In this document: piece by piece, positions 1 to 5,680 of the stretch
Layout: every line of letters begins with the position of its first letter
Numbering within the stretch: position 1 is the stretch's first letter
Assembly: GCA_946480575.1 (NCBI GenBank)
Contig: CAMLKF010000043.1
Location: 1-16,656 of the forward strand
Direction: 5' to 3'
Source of the DNA: an uncultured Nitrososphaera sp.
GTDB taxonomy: Archaea > Thermoproteota > Nitrososphaeria > Nitrososphaerales > Nitrososphaeraceae
DNA: 16,656 bases
Notes under the pieces: model-generated
What the model was told of the DNA's origin: nothing
The model's database searches: none
Seen by the model: the letters and a program-made list of their open reading frames with translations, nothing else
Program-made: the position numbers and the translations under genes

Positions 1-210
1 CGATACTGTCCGCTTGCCCACTGCTCTTTCTGTTCTGCGGATCAACCCATTTGATTCCAAATCGTCAAGAATTGGCTTGTGTTTTTTTAGGTTCAACCCG
101 CAAAAGCTCATCAGAGAAGTCTGGTTAAGCTCACCGTATTCCACGAGCTTTAGAATTACATCTTTAACGATGTATATTCTATCTCTGTAGGAGCTTGGTG
201 AACCAGACAT
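1..210 (-). CDS. Winged-helix/HTH transcriptional regulator, 5' part (runs off window)
   Basis: The minus strand reads an open 70-codon frame from ATG at 210-208 to the window edge with no stop, so the gene is partial here. The peptide starts MSGSPSSYRDRIYIVKDVIL and continues through LVEYGELNQTSLMSFCGLN, then KKHKPILDDLESNGLIRR. That pattern (helix, a turn with 'L.QT.LM..CGLN', then 'L..LE..GLI') is typical of the small winged-helix DNA-binding proteins abundant in Thaumarchaeota. Role by family: DNA binding, probably transcriptional control in the cytoplasm; the regulon is unknown. A TATA-like box (242-250, minus) sits about 35 bp before the start, with a palindromic 15-mer just beyond it, which suggests autoregulation. 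The C-terminal part lies outside the window, so effector or dimer domains cannot be judged. Confidence 0.75.
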   Translation of the reverse strand, partial: MSGSPSSYRDRIYIVKDVILKLVEYGELNQTSLMSFCGLNLKKHKPILDDLESNGLIRRTERAVGKRTVS

Positions 211-241
211 TAATGACTATAGTGACTCAGCCATCGCACCA

Positions 242-250
242 GAATATAAC
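242..250 (-). promoter_or_regulatory. Predicted TATA box for the winged-helix regulator
   Basis: Minus-strand GTTATATTC. Its centre lies about 36 bp before the ATG at 210, so transcription would start near 220 and give a leader of about 10 nt. Predicted by eye only. Confidence 0.45.
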
Positions 251-264
251 CTATGGGAAATCAG

Positions 265-279
265 GTTAACATGGTTAAG
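265..279. promoter_or_regulatory. Putative operator, copy 1 (GTTAACATGGTTAAG)
   Basis: This 15-mer contains the perfect inverted repeat TTAAC-ATG-GTTAA (266-278). It is repeated exactly at 442-456, and weaker similarity continues to the right of both copies (CA.T.TT.AA). Copy 1 lies about 15 bp outside the predicted TATA box of the winged-helix regulator, where archaeal activators usually bind. Binding is inferred. Confidence 0.5.
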
Positions 280-344
280 CCAGTCTTTAATAGTGAAGCA
301 CCATCTTTGTTATTGCCTGAGACAAGAATGTTCAGGTATTCCAA

Positions 345-409
345 ACAGTCCTGTCCTGACATATTTCGAACCCGTCCAACCCCGCGGCGTCGCTTCAGGA
401 CAGGGCTGT
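345..409. repeat. Long inverted repeat / hairpin (15-bp stem, 35-nt loop)
   Basis: The left arm ACAGTCCTGTCCTGA (345-359) pairs with the right arm TCAGGACAGGGCTGT (395-409). Fourteen of 15 pairs are Watson-Crick and one is G-U; the inner 10 bp are perfect. The GC-rich loop is 360-394. It lies between the two operator copies in the divergent intergenic region. It could be a structured RNA, a terminator-like or regulatory hairpin, or a protein-binding palindrome; no T-run follows, which argues against a simple terminator. Confidence 0.6.
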
Positions 410-441
410 CACATTATGATGATCATGATCAGATCTTCTGA

Positions 442-456
442 GTTAACATGGTTAAG
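442..456. promoter_or_regulatory. Putative operator, copy 2 (GTTAACATGGTTAAG)
   Basis: Exact second copy of the 265-279 sequence, again holding TTAAC-N3-GTTAA (443-455). It ends 5 bp before the TATA-like TCTTAAAAC at 461-469 that would drive the zinc-finger gene. Both copies therefore sit directly upstream of a predicted TATA box on opposite strands. Confidence 0.5.
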
Positions 457-460
457 GCAT

Positions 461-469
461 TCTTAAAAC
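461..469 (+). promoter_or_regulatory. Predicted TATA box for the zinc-finger gene
   Basis: TCTTAAAAC is centred 30 bp before the ATG at 495, which puts the expected transcript start within a few bases of the start codon (near-leaderless mRNA). Weak match, judged by position. Confidence 0.35.
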
Positions 470-494
470 TGCACGTTGAAAATATTGTGACTGT

Positions 495-668
495 ATGAGA
501 TTCTCTCTTTCCAGAAGCGATAAAAACCAAGATCAGGCAGAAGACAGACCAAAGTTCATCTGCAAAGAATGCAAAATGGTATTCCAGTCCAAGCAATCTT
601 TGGAAATACATAAGAACAAGGCGAAGCACTTTACAGGTTCAATATACTTTGGAAAACATGATAGTTAG
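495..668 (+). CDS. Small single C2H2 zinc-finger protein (57 aa)
   Basis: The frame is open from ATG 495 to TAG 666-668, and an in-frame stop at 477-479 fixes the start. The protein begins MRFSLSRSDKNQ and has one classic zinc finger: C23 and C26 (FICKEC), conserved hydrophobics F30 and L36, H39 and H45, spaced C-x2-C-x12-H-x5-H. It ends with the basic tail HFTGSIYFGKHDS. Mini C2H2 proteins of this kind are common in Thaumarchaeota, where they are presumed to bind nucleic acid or act as adaptors; the role of this one is unknown. It is divergent from the winged-helix regulator and shares its operator-like repeat, so the two may be co-regulated. Its length lets it escape routine gene calling. 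Confidence 0.75.
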   Translation: MRFSLSRSDKNQDQAEDRPKFICKECKMVFQSKQSLEIHKNKAKHFTGSIYFGKHDS

Positions 669-705
669 ATAGAGATGCATACTTGGTATTCTTGGCATCA
701 AGCAT

Positions 706-732
706 CTTCTTCTTCTTCTTCCTCCTCCTCCT
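706..732. repeat. Trinucleotide microsatellite (CTT)5(CCT)4
   Basis: Five CTT units (706-720) run straight into four CCT units (721-732) in the spacer after the zinc-finger gene. One of six trinucleotide tracts in the window. Confidence 0.9.
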
Positions 733-1003
733 AGTCCATGACAGCTACCATTATTTGACAGCCAGTTGGACCCTTCTGTGCCTTCTCAATTCTTATTGAT
801 TCTGACAAGAAATCCGGAATAGAGCTGATACCGTCGGGTTTGTTTTAAAAGTGAGTCTTTTTAAAAAGTCGATCTATTGTTTAGAAAGTAGCGACAACAA
901 TTACGGATCTAGACGGTCGTAGTCGGGATCATGAACGAACATCCATTGCTTTGGAGATGATGAAGAAGAAGAGTATCAAAATATTTCAGAAAATTAGCCA
1001 ACC

Positions 1004-1010
1004 TATAAAT
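1004..1010 (+). promoter_or_regulatory. Predicted TATA box for the P450 gene
   Basis: TATAAAT is centred 31 bp before the ATG at 1038, giving a predicted start near 1033 and a leader of about 5 nt. No Shine-Dalgarno sequence is visible, as expected for a near-leaderless archaeal mRNA. Confidence 0.6.
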
Positions 1011-1037
1011 GACTTTGTTGAGATATTTTTGATTTAG

Positions 1038-2249
1038 ATGCAGAATGCAAGTTCACCGTTTCACGAAAGGCTGAATCCATTTCCCTTCTACTCCAATATG
1101 AGAAAGAACAGTCCTGTTGAATACAATGAAAAATCTGACCTGTGGAATGCTTATAGATATAATGACGTGAAGATGATTATTACAAACTACGTAGGTTTTT
1201 CTTCTGACTTTATAAAGCTATTAGCAATGCAATATCCTGATAGAACCTTCTTCCGGCGCAGCCTGTTATCATCTGATCCTCCATTGCACAGACATTTGCG
1301 CAGCGTGATTTCATCAGCGTTTAGTACCACTTCTATTGAAAGGCTAGAACCACGGATCAAGAATATTACAAATGGGATGATAGACCGGGTGATTGAGAAG
1401 GGCTCTATGGACCTCGTAAGAGACCTGTCATATCCATTGCCTGTAACTGTGATAGCTGAGCTATTGGGCATACCCGCTGAAGATAGAGACACTTTTAAGA
1501 GATGGGCAGATAGATTGCTAAAATCAATAGATGATTCAGTTGAAACAGGTGCTCGCAGAAATGAGGAACTAGAACAGATACAAAATGAAATGGATGACTA
1601 TTTTCAAGTGATAATAAAGGAAAAGAAGGAAAAACCAGGAGATGACCTTGTGACCCGTTTAATTAAGGCAGAAACGGACGAGAAAAGGCTCTCAGAAGAA
1701 GACATATTGAGTTTTTGCGCGCTGCTCTTGCAAGCAGGACACATAACAACTGTAAACCTCATAAACAATTGCATACTGTCACTGCTAGAACATCCTCAGC
1801 AACTAAAGAAGATACAGAACGATGACAATAGTCCATCTCTTGTAGCGTCTGCAATAGAGGAAACTTTGCGTTATCGTTCTCCGGTTCAAGCTCTAGTCCG
1901 GTTTGCCACAAAGGACATAGAAGTTGCAGGTAAGACCATAAAATCAGGTCAAAGAGTTATTGCATGGATAGGTTCAGCCAACCATGATGAGACCATTTTT
2001 AGTAATCCTGAAGAATTTAATGTCGTACGCAGTCCTAACCCACATATTGCATTTGGAGCTGGAATTCACCTATGTTTAGGTGCCCCTTTGGCAAGATTAG
2101 AATCAAAGGTAGCCATACAAATACTATTGAGCCGCTTGCAAAACTTAGAATTAGGCGATGACATAAGAAATCTTGAACCCGTCAGTAGCAGCGTTCTTTT
2201 TTATGGCGTAAAAAGCTTGCCATTATTATTTAAAGCCCGGCAAAATTAA
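1038..2249 (+). CDS. Cytochrome P450 (bacterial class I type)
   Basis: A 403-residue soluble P450 with no membrane anchor, the usual length for bacterial CYPs; a heme-thiolate monooxygenase, substrate unknown. Landmarks: C-helix DPPLHRHLR (H84, R88), I-helix LLQAGHITTVN (residues 231-240), K-helix ExxR at E275-R278 (EETLRY), and heme loop FGAGIHLCLG with axial Cys346. The I-helix normally reads AGx(D/E)TT; here the acidic residue is Ile236, so proton delivery may differ from typical monooxygenases. Function needs an external redox partner, and none is encoded in the window. The gene is AT-richer than its right-hand neighbours (24 of 60 G/C in 1801-1860 against 37 of 60 in 2761-2820) and prefers A/T-ending codons. 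With the rarity of P450s in archaea this suggests later acquisition, probably from bacteria (inference). Confidence 0.95.
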   Translation: MQNASSPFHERLNPFPFYSNMRKNSPVEYNEKSDLWNAYRYNDVKMIITNYVGFSSDFIKLLAMQYPDRTFFRRSLLSSDPPLHRHLRSVISSAFSTTSIERLEPRIKNITNGMIDRVIEKGSMDLVRDLSYPLPVTVIAELLGIPAEDRDTFKRWADRLLKSIDDSVETGARRNEELEQIQNEMDDYFQVIIKEKKEKPGDDLVTRLIKAETDEKRLSEEDILSFCALLLQAGHITTVNLINNCILSLLEHPQQLKKIQNDDNSPSLVASAIEETLRYRSPVQALVRFATKDIEVAGKTIKSGQRVIAWIGSANHDETIFSNPEEFNVVRSPNPHIAFGAGIHLCLGAPLARLESKVAIQILLSRLQNLELGDDIRNLEPVSSSVLFYGVKSLPLLFKARQN

Positions 2250-2360
2250 TGGTCTGCTAAGTAAATCGGTATCTTGTGCAAAAAAAATGCTGGAAGAATG
2301 CATGCTGTTTTTAAACAAAGCCCAATACCAGCTAAATGCTAAAATACTCGTAGGCAGCTA

Positions 2361-3419
2361 GTGGTGACACAGCTCGGGATGCGGGGTAGAGTTACACTTG
2401 GCGATTCAGGGATAACCGTGCACCACAAAGACGCAAAAATCGTGCTTGACCCTTCGCAGCCAGTCGACTGCGACTTTACGTTTGTTTCGCACGCCCATGT
2501 CGACCACCTCCATAGGCGCGGCAAAAAGAAAAGCAACATCAAGACAAGGGTTCTTGCGTCCAAAGAGACAGCGCTCATTGCAGAGGCAAGGGGATACCAA
2601 ATAGCTGACCCGGCAGAGGAGCACAATGGCTTTATGCTCATCGACAGCGGCCACATCCTTGGCTCCCGCGGCCTCCTGATAGGCGGCAACGACGTCTACT
2701 ACACAGGCGACCTCTCAATCAGGGAGCGGGCGTTCATGAAGCCGGCGAAGATGCCGTACGCCAAGACCCTCATAATCGAGTCGACGTTTGGCCGGCCGGA
2801 GTACGTCTTCCCGGCGCTGTCAGAAGTGACCCACAAAACCAACAGGATAATCTCCGAGATGTACGACCTTGGCATCCCCGTAATCCTGATGGGCTACACG
2901 CTTGGCAAGGCACAGCTGCTGACCAAGCTGTTCGGCCACTGGGATCCTGTCTATATCTACGACTCTGTCGCAAAAATGAATTCCGTCTATTCGGAGCTGG
3001 GCGTGCAGCTAAAGAGCGCGGTTACTCATTCAGAGGCTAAAGAGCGCGGCCTTCTCTCAAAGAATAGGCCGTGGATAATGGTGGCGCCCCTGATGTCTGC
3101 CAGAAGCGCGTTTGTAAAAGAAATGAAGGACAGGTACGGCGCTGTAACAATCGGCTTTACCGGCTGGGCAGCAGGCAGCTGGTACAAGTACATGACCGGC
3201 CTTGACTACGTAATGCCGCTCTCTGACCACTGCGACTACAAGGAGCTGGTGACAGCGGTCAAGCAGTGTCGGCCAGAAAAAGTCTATACGTTCCACGGCT
3301 TTGCGGCCGAATTTGCCAAAGCCCTCCGGGAAATGGGCTTTGACGCCGAGCCGGTCGGCAACGGCCGCGGCAAAAAGCGAACAGAAGAGAAGACGCTCTC
3401 GCTTGACTCATTTCAGTAA
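2361..3419 (+). CDS. Beta-CASP metallo-beta-lactamase nuclease (mRNA 3'-end processing/exonuclease-like)
   Basis: A 352-residue cytoplasmic zinc hydrolase of the MBL-fold, beta-CASP group that processes RNA or DNA ends. The metal motif HAHVDH is at residues 44-49, with GHILGS (H98), TGDLS (D117), LSDHCDY (H290) and a late TFHG (H312). The beta-CASP part is seen in IIESTFG (E140) and YTLGKAQLL. It lacks the KH RNA-binding domains of the larger archaeal aCPSF1, so it fits the short 'exonuclease-like' family sometimes linked to DNA ligase or RNA turnover. The start is uncertain: GTG 2361, GTG 2364 or ATG 2379, the last giving MRGRVTLGDSG. It appears to be transcribed alone, with a T7 run five bases after the stop. 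RNA versus DNA substrate cannot be told from sequence. Confidence 0.88.
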   Translation: MVTQLGMRGRVTLGDSGITVHHKDAKIVLDPSQPVDCDFTFVSHAHVDHLHRRGKKKSNIKTRVLASKETALIAEARGYQIADPAEEHNGFMLIDSGHILGSRGLLIGGNDVYYTGDLSIRERAFMKPAKMPYAKTLIIESTFGRPEYVFPALSEVTHKTNRIISEMYDLGIPVILMGYTLGKAQLLTKLFGHWDPVYIYDSVAKMNSVYSELGVQLKSAVTHSEAKERGLLSKNRPWIMVAPLMSARSAFVKEMKDRYGAVTIGFTGWAAGSWYKYMTGLDYVMPLSDHCDYKELVTAVKQCRPEKVYTFHGFAAEFAKALREMGFDAEPVGNGRGKKRTEEKTLSLDSFQ

Positions 3420-3423
3420 GTAC

Positions 3424-3430
3424 TTTTTTT
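3424..3430 (+). terminator. Oligo-T terminator after the beta-CASP nuclease
   Basis: Seven T in a row, starting five bases after the stop codon, with no stem needed. Archaeal RNA polymerase typically terminates at such runs. Confidence 0.6.
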
Positions 3431-3478
3431 ACTGGATATGTGTAACTTTTCAGGAAATAATAGAAGGTCAAGAGCTGC

Positions 3479-3493
3479 TATTATTATTATTAT
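3479..3493. repeat. Trinucleotide microsatellite (TAT)5
   Basis: Five perfect TAT units in the spacer downstream of the nuclease gene. Confidence 0.85.
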
Positions 3494-3534
3494 AACTATT
3501 GTATTAGACGATGCAAGTAAGTAAATATTCCACA

Positions 3535-3946
3535 TGCAAGATCATGGGATGCTTGTGCCTGACAGAGGTTTTACAAGAAATCAATTGATGCGAACTATCA
3601 GGTTCGTGTGATACTTCCGGAAAAAATCGTTACCCATAGGAACATTGACATAATCTTTGAGCTGGCCAACGCAAAAGGGAAGCCTCTGCATGATCTGGAG
3701 CCTTTGATGGGGGACCGACGGCCGTTGCGTAATAATCATCATCAGCAGCGATGCAAAAGAGTTCCTTCATGTACACCTGGTTGAAGGAGTTGATCCAGAG
3801 TTGCGCGGGGACCGCTGGTAGCCTTCATGACAAGCTTTCCAAAGCAGGGTCTATACAAAATATGAGGACAACTCCAGCACAAGGGAAATACAATAACAGA
3901 GTCCTTCTTTATTGTCAGGGTAGCTGATGATGCCAGCAATGATTAA
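3535..3946 (+). pseudogene. Decayed gene for a secreted/metal-associated type domain protein
   Basis: Joining frames across lesions rebuilds a coherent protein. An early piece MQDHGMLVPDR (about 3535-3567) is followed in another frame by FYKKSIDANYQVRVILPEK and FELANAKGKPLHDLEPLMG (about 3569-3713). A shift leads to VIIIISSDAKEFLHVHLVEG (about 3729-3820), and a shift back gives LVAFMTSFPKQGLYKI, an in-frame TGA (3863-3865) where Trp is expected, then GQLQHKGNTITESFFIVRVA and a TAA at 3944-3946. The DLEP-LMG / FLHVH / FPKQGLYKIW-Q pattern resembles a C-terminal domain of many secreted, often metal-related proteins (from memory, no search). At least two frameshifts and one stop mean no full product. 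The signal peptide end is not recognisable. Confidence 0.7.
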
Positions 3947-4161
3947 TTAAAGCGTAATTTTTCCTCTTTTTGTTGAGTACGCTATAGTGTCTTTCTTCTT
4001 TAACATGGCTGCGCCTCGCTGCGCAATGAAATGAGCACACATAATTAATTGTAATTCTTTTAAGCGAGTTGCAAAGGATCTAGAAAAGAATTAACTTTGT
4101 TGAAATACTGGAAATGCGCGCATGCACATACACACATGAAAGAGGAGAAGAGATTGACTGA
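3947..4161. other. Intergenic region, no gene seen
   Basis: It starts with T-rich runs (TTTTT at about 3958 and 3968) that could terminate rightward transcripts. A half-site like the left-end operator (TTAACATGG, near 4003) and a GCTGCGC direct repeat follow. The right end is pyrimidine-rich on the minus strand and may end the LLM gene's transcript. I see no RNA gene. Confidence 0.5.
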
Positions 4162-5247
4162 CTACTTCCTTTCCTGGTCTCTGAAGTAGGGGATGACCTT
4201 GTTGCCAAACATCTCGATGCTTCTAAAGTAGCCCTCTCCCCAGAATCTGATGATAAAGTGGTTTGTCCCGGCCTTGATAAAGCGCTCGAGCATCTGGATC
4301 ACGTCGTCTGGCTTGCCGACCCCGATTGCAGTTCTGGCCACGCTGTCCGGTATCTTCATGGCGGCGCGCTTCATCTGCTCCATCAGCTCTGGCTTGTTCA
4401 TGGCATATTCTGTGAAATACCTGCGGAAGTCAAACTCCGAGTCCTGCTCGATGTTGTGCACCTTTAGCAATTCAGGCTTGTAGAGGCTGACTTTGACCGC
4501 GTTTTTCATCTTGTTCCACGCCTCCTCGCCATCGTCAGTAAAGTATACGTCGACGTCGTTTGCGAATTGAAAGTTGTCGAGGTCCCTGCCCTGCTTCTTT
4601 GCGTGATCTCTGATCACGTTTGCGTGATGCTTGAAGAGCTCAGGCGTATAACCTATCGGTATCCAGCCGTCGCCGTAGGTCGCGCACAATTCAAGCGTCT
4701 TTGGGGCGCCTGCCGCAATGTAAACTGGCGGCCTTGGCTTTCTCACGCTTTCTGCCTGTAGGCAGGCGTTTATGAGCTTGTAGTATTCGCCGCTGTAGTT
4801 GATCCGGTTGTCTGGGCTTGAGTCGAATAATCGCTCAATGACTTCGAGCTGCTCCTTGAATTTAGTGACAGGCTTGCTAAACTCTATTCCAAAGTCCACC
4901 ACGTTCTGGGCTTCGCCGGCGCCGATGCCGAGGATGCCGCGCCCATGTGTTATTCTGTCAAGCGTGACTGACGAGAGCGCAATGGCAGACGGATGCCTCC
5001 TGATGGCGTCCGTGACGCACGTCCCAAGCTCGACATTTTTCGTGATCACGCCGAGCGCCGCGAGCATGAGCCAGGCGTCGTTCACGATTGCATTCTTCCA
5101 CTGAGGCACATTGGAATGATCCATCGTCCATACTGAGTCATAGTCCAGCCTGTCTGCCATCTGGGCGGCGGTCATGATCTGGTTCTCGTCGAGGCCGAGC
5201 CTGGCGACGTTGAGCCCCTGCGTAAAGCCAAACTTTATTCTGTTCAA
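4162..5247 (-). CDS. LLM-class (luciferase-like) F420/flavin-dependent oxidoreductase
   Basis: A 361-residue TIM-barrel oxidoreductase of the luciferase-like family, closest in style to archaeal F420-dependent Mer-like enzymes. Family traits: SVWTMDHSN early (beta-2 region), ELGTCVTDAIRRHPSAIA (about residues 73-90), TLDRITHGRGILGIGAGEAQ, VYIAAGAPKTLELCATYGDGW, and a C-terminal VGKPDDVIQMLERFIKAGTN. It would carry hydride to or from F420H2/F420 or FMN in the cytoplasm; the substrate cannot be read. It should not be called true Mer without phylogeny, because thaumarchaea carry several paralogues and make no methane. The only sensible start is TTG at 5247-5245; an in-frame stop lies at 5286-5284. 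GGAGG sits 12 bases before it, and the minus-strand ATTTAAAT at 5300-5293 is a possible TATA box. It is a single gene, divergent from the small protein at 5444. Confidence 0.88.
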   Translation of the reverse strand: MNRIKFGFTQGLNVARLGLDENQIMTAAQMADRLDYDSVWTMDHSNVPQWKNAIVNDAWLMLAALGVITKNVELGTCVTDAIRRHPSAIALSSVTLDRITHGRGILGIGAGEAQNVVDFGIEFSKPVTKFKEQLEVIERLFDSSPDNRINYSGEYYKLINACLQAESVRKPRPPVYIAAGAPKTLELCATYGDGWIPIGYTPELFKHHANVIRDHAKKQGRDLDNFQFANDVDVYFTDDGEEAWNKMKNAVKVSLYKPELLKVHNIEQDSEFDFRRYFTEYAMNKPELMEQMKRAAMKIPDSVARTAIGVGKPDDVIQMLERFIKAGTNHFIIRFWGEGYFRSIEMFGNKVIPYFRDQERK

Positions 5248-5292
5248 AGCGTCATCAAGCCTCCATAGAATGAGAGAAGGTAGTTATTATTC

Positions 5293-5300
5293 ATTTAAAT
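5293..5300 (-). promoter_or_regulatory. Predicted TATA box for the LLM oxidoreductase
   Basis: Minus-strand ATTTAAAT would start transcription near 5271, leaving a leader of about 24 nt that carries GGAGG at 5264-5260. This gene thus looks SD-led, unlike the near-leaderless ones. Confidence 0.4.
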
Positions 5301-5443
5301 CTAAAGTCAAAGCGAGGATATATTTTAATCTTGAGCGCGCAGGAGCCAAATAATTCACAACCTCAGCTTGTCAACATAATATATTCAAACTGTCAAGAGT
5401 GCTTGAATCACCATGTAAAATCGCCGGCTCGCAAGACCTGTCA

Positions 5444-5680
5444 ATGTTCAGCGGAAGCAGCAAAGACGGTGGCGTTGACGACCAGTTCATCGGGATAATT
5501 GACGACCTGGTGATGATGTCCGAGAATGACAGAGAGCTGGCTGAGGGCCTGAGATGGATAGACGCCCAGTCGCAAAAGAACGGCGTTACGTTCTACGAGA
5601 TGGCTCTCGTAATCCTGAGAAAGCACATGGCCGAGAGAAAGGCCAAAGAGTGGCTGAACAACAAGCTCAACCCGCAGTAG
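5444..5680 (+). CDS. Small conserved-looking helical protein of unknown function (78 aa)
   Basis: From ATG 5444 the protein begins MFSGSSKDGGVDDQFIGIID and has 78 residues. A GTG at 5399 would add 15 residues, but a TATA-like CATAATATATT at 5375-5385 predicts a transcript start near 5406, past that GTG, so ATG 5444 is preferred. The sequence is acidic and amphipathic (DDLVMMSENDRELAEGLRWI), with a basic C-terminal helix (ILRKHMAERKAKEWLNNKLN), no Cys in the short form, and no membrane segment. It resembles small conserved thaumarchaeal proteins of unknown role; I do not recognise a named family. Its 3' end overlaps the malic enzyme 3' end by 14 bp on the opposite strand. Confidence 0.7.
   Translation: MFSGSSKDGGVDDQFIGIIDDLVMMSENDRELAEGLRWIDAQSQKNGVTFYEMALVILRKHMAERKAKEWLNNKLNPQ

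Larger units (their letters stand above)
669..1037. other. Intergenic region with simple repeats and a possible gene remnant
   Basis: About 370 bp without a convincing gene. It holds the (CTT)5(CCT)4 tract (706-732), the palindrome CTTTTTAAAAAG (857-868), and a short GAT/GAA trinucleotide stretch near 956-971. On the minus strand, about 838-731, a stop-to-stop frame reads like protein (for example FLSESIRIEKAQKGPTGCQ, then a TAG stop) but lacks a usable ATG. It may be the eroded 3' end of a lost gene. The P450 promoter sits at the right end. Confidence 0.4.

Noticed and set aside
360..380. GGGTTCGAA on the minus strand, like a tRNA T-loop
   Set aside because: The flanking bases do not form a T-stem, and no acceptor, D or anticodon arms can be built around it.
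253..441. Open frame of 62 codons on the plus strand
   Set aside because: It spans operator copy 1 and the long hairpin, its middle is a low-complexity Arg/Pro run (RTRPTPRRRFRTG) created by the hairpin loop, and it shows no family likeness.
706..734. GGAGGAGG on the minus strand as a strong ribosome binding site
   Set aside because: It is part of the simple repeat; the frame after it encodes only 24 residues with no recognisable features.
3996..4030. TTAACATGG as a third operator copy
   Set aside because: Only one half-site matches; the GTTAA half is absent and no promoter is adjacent.
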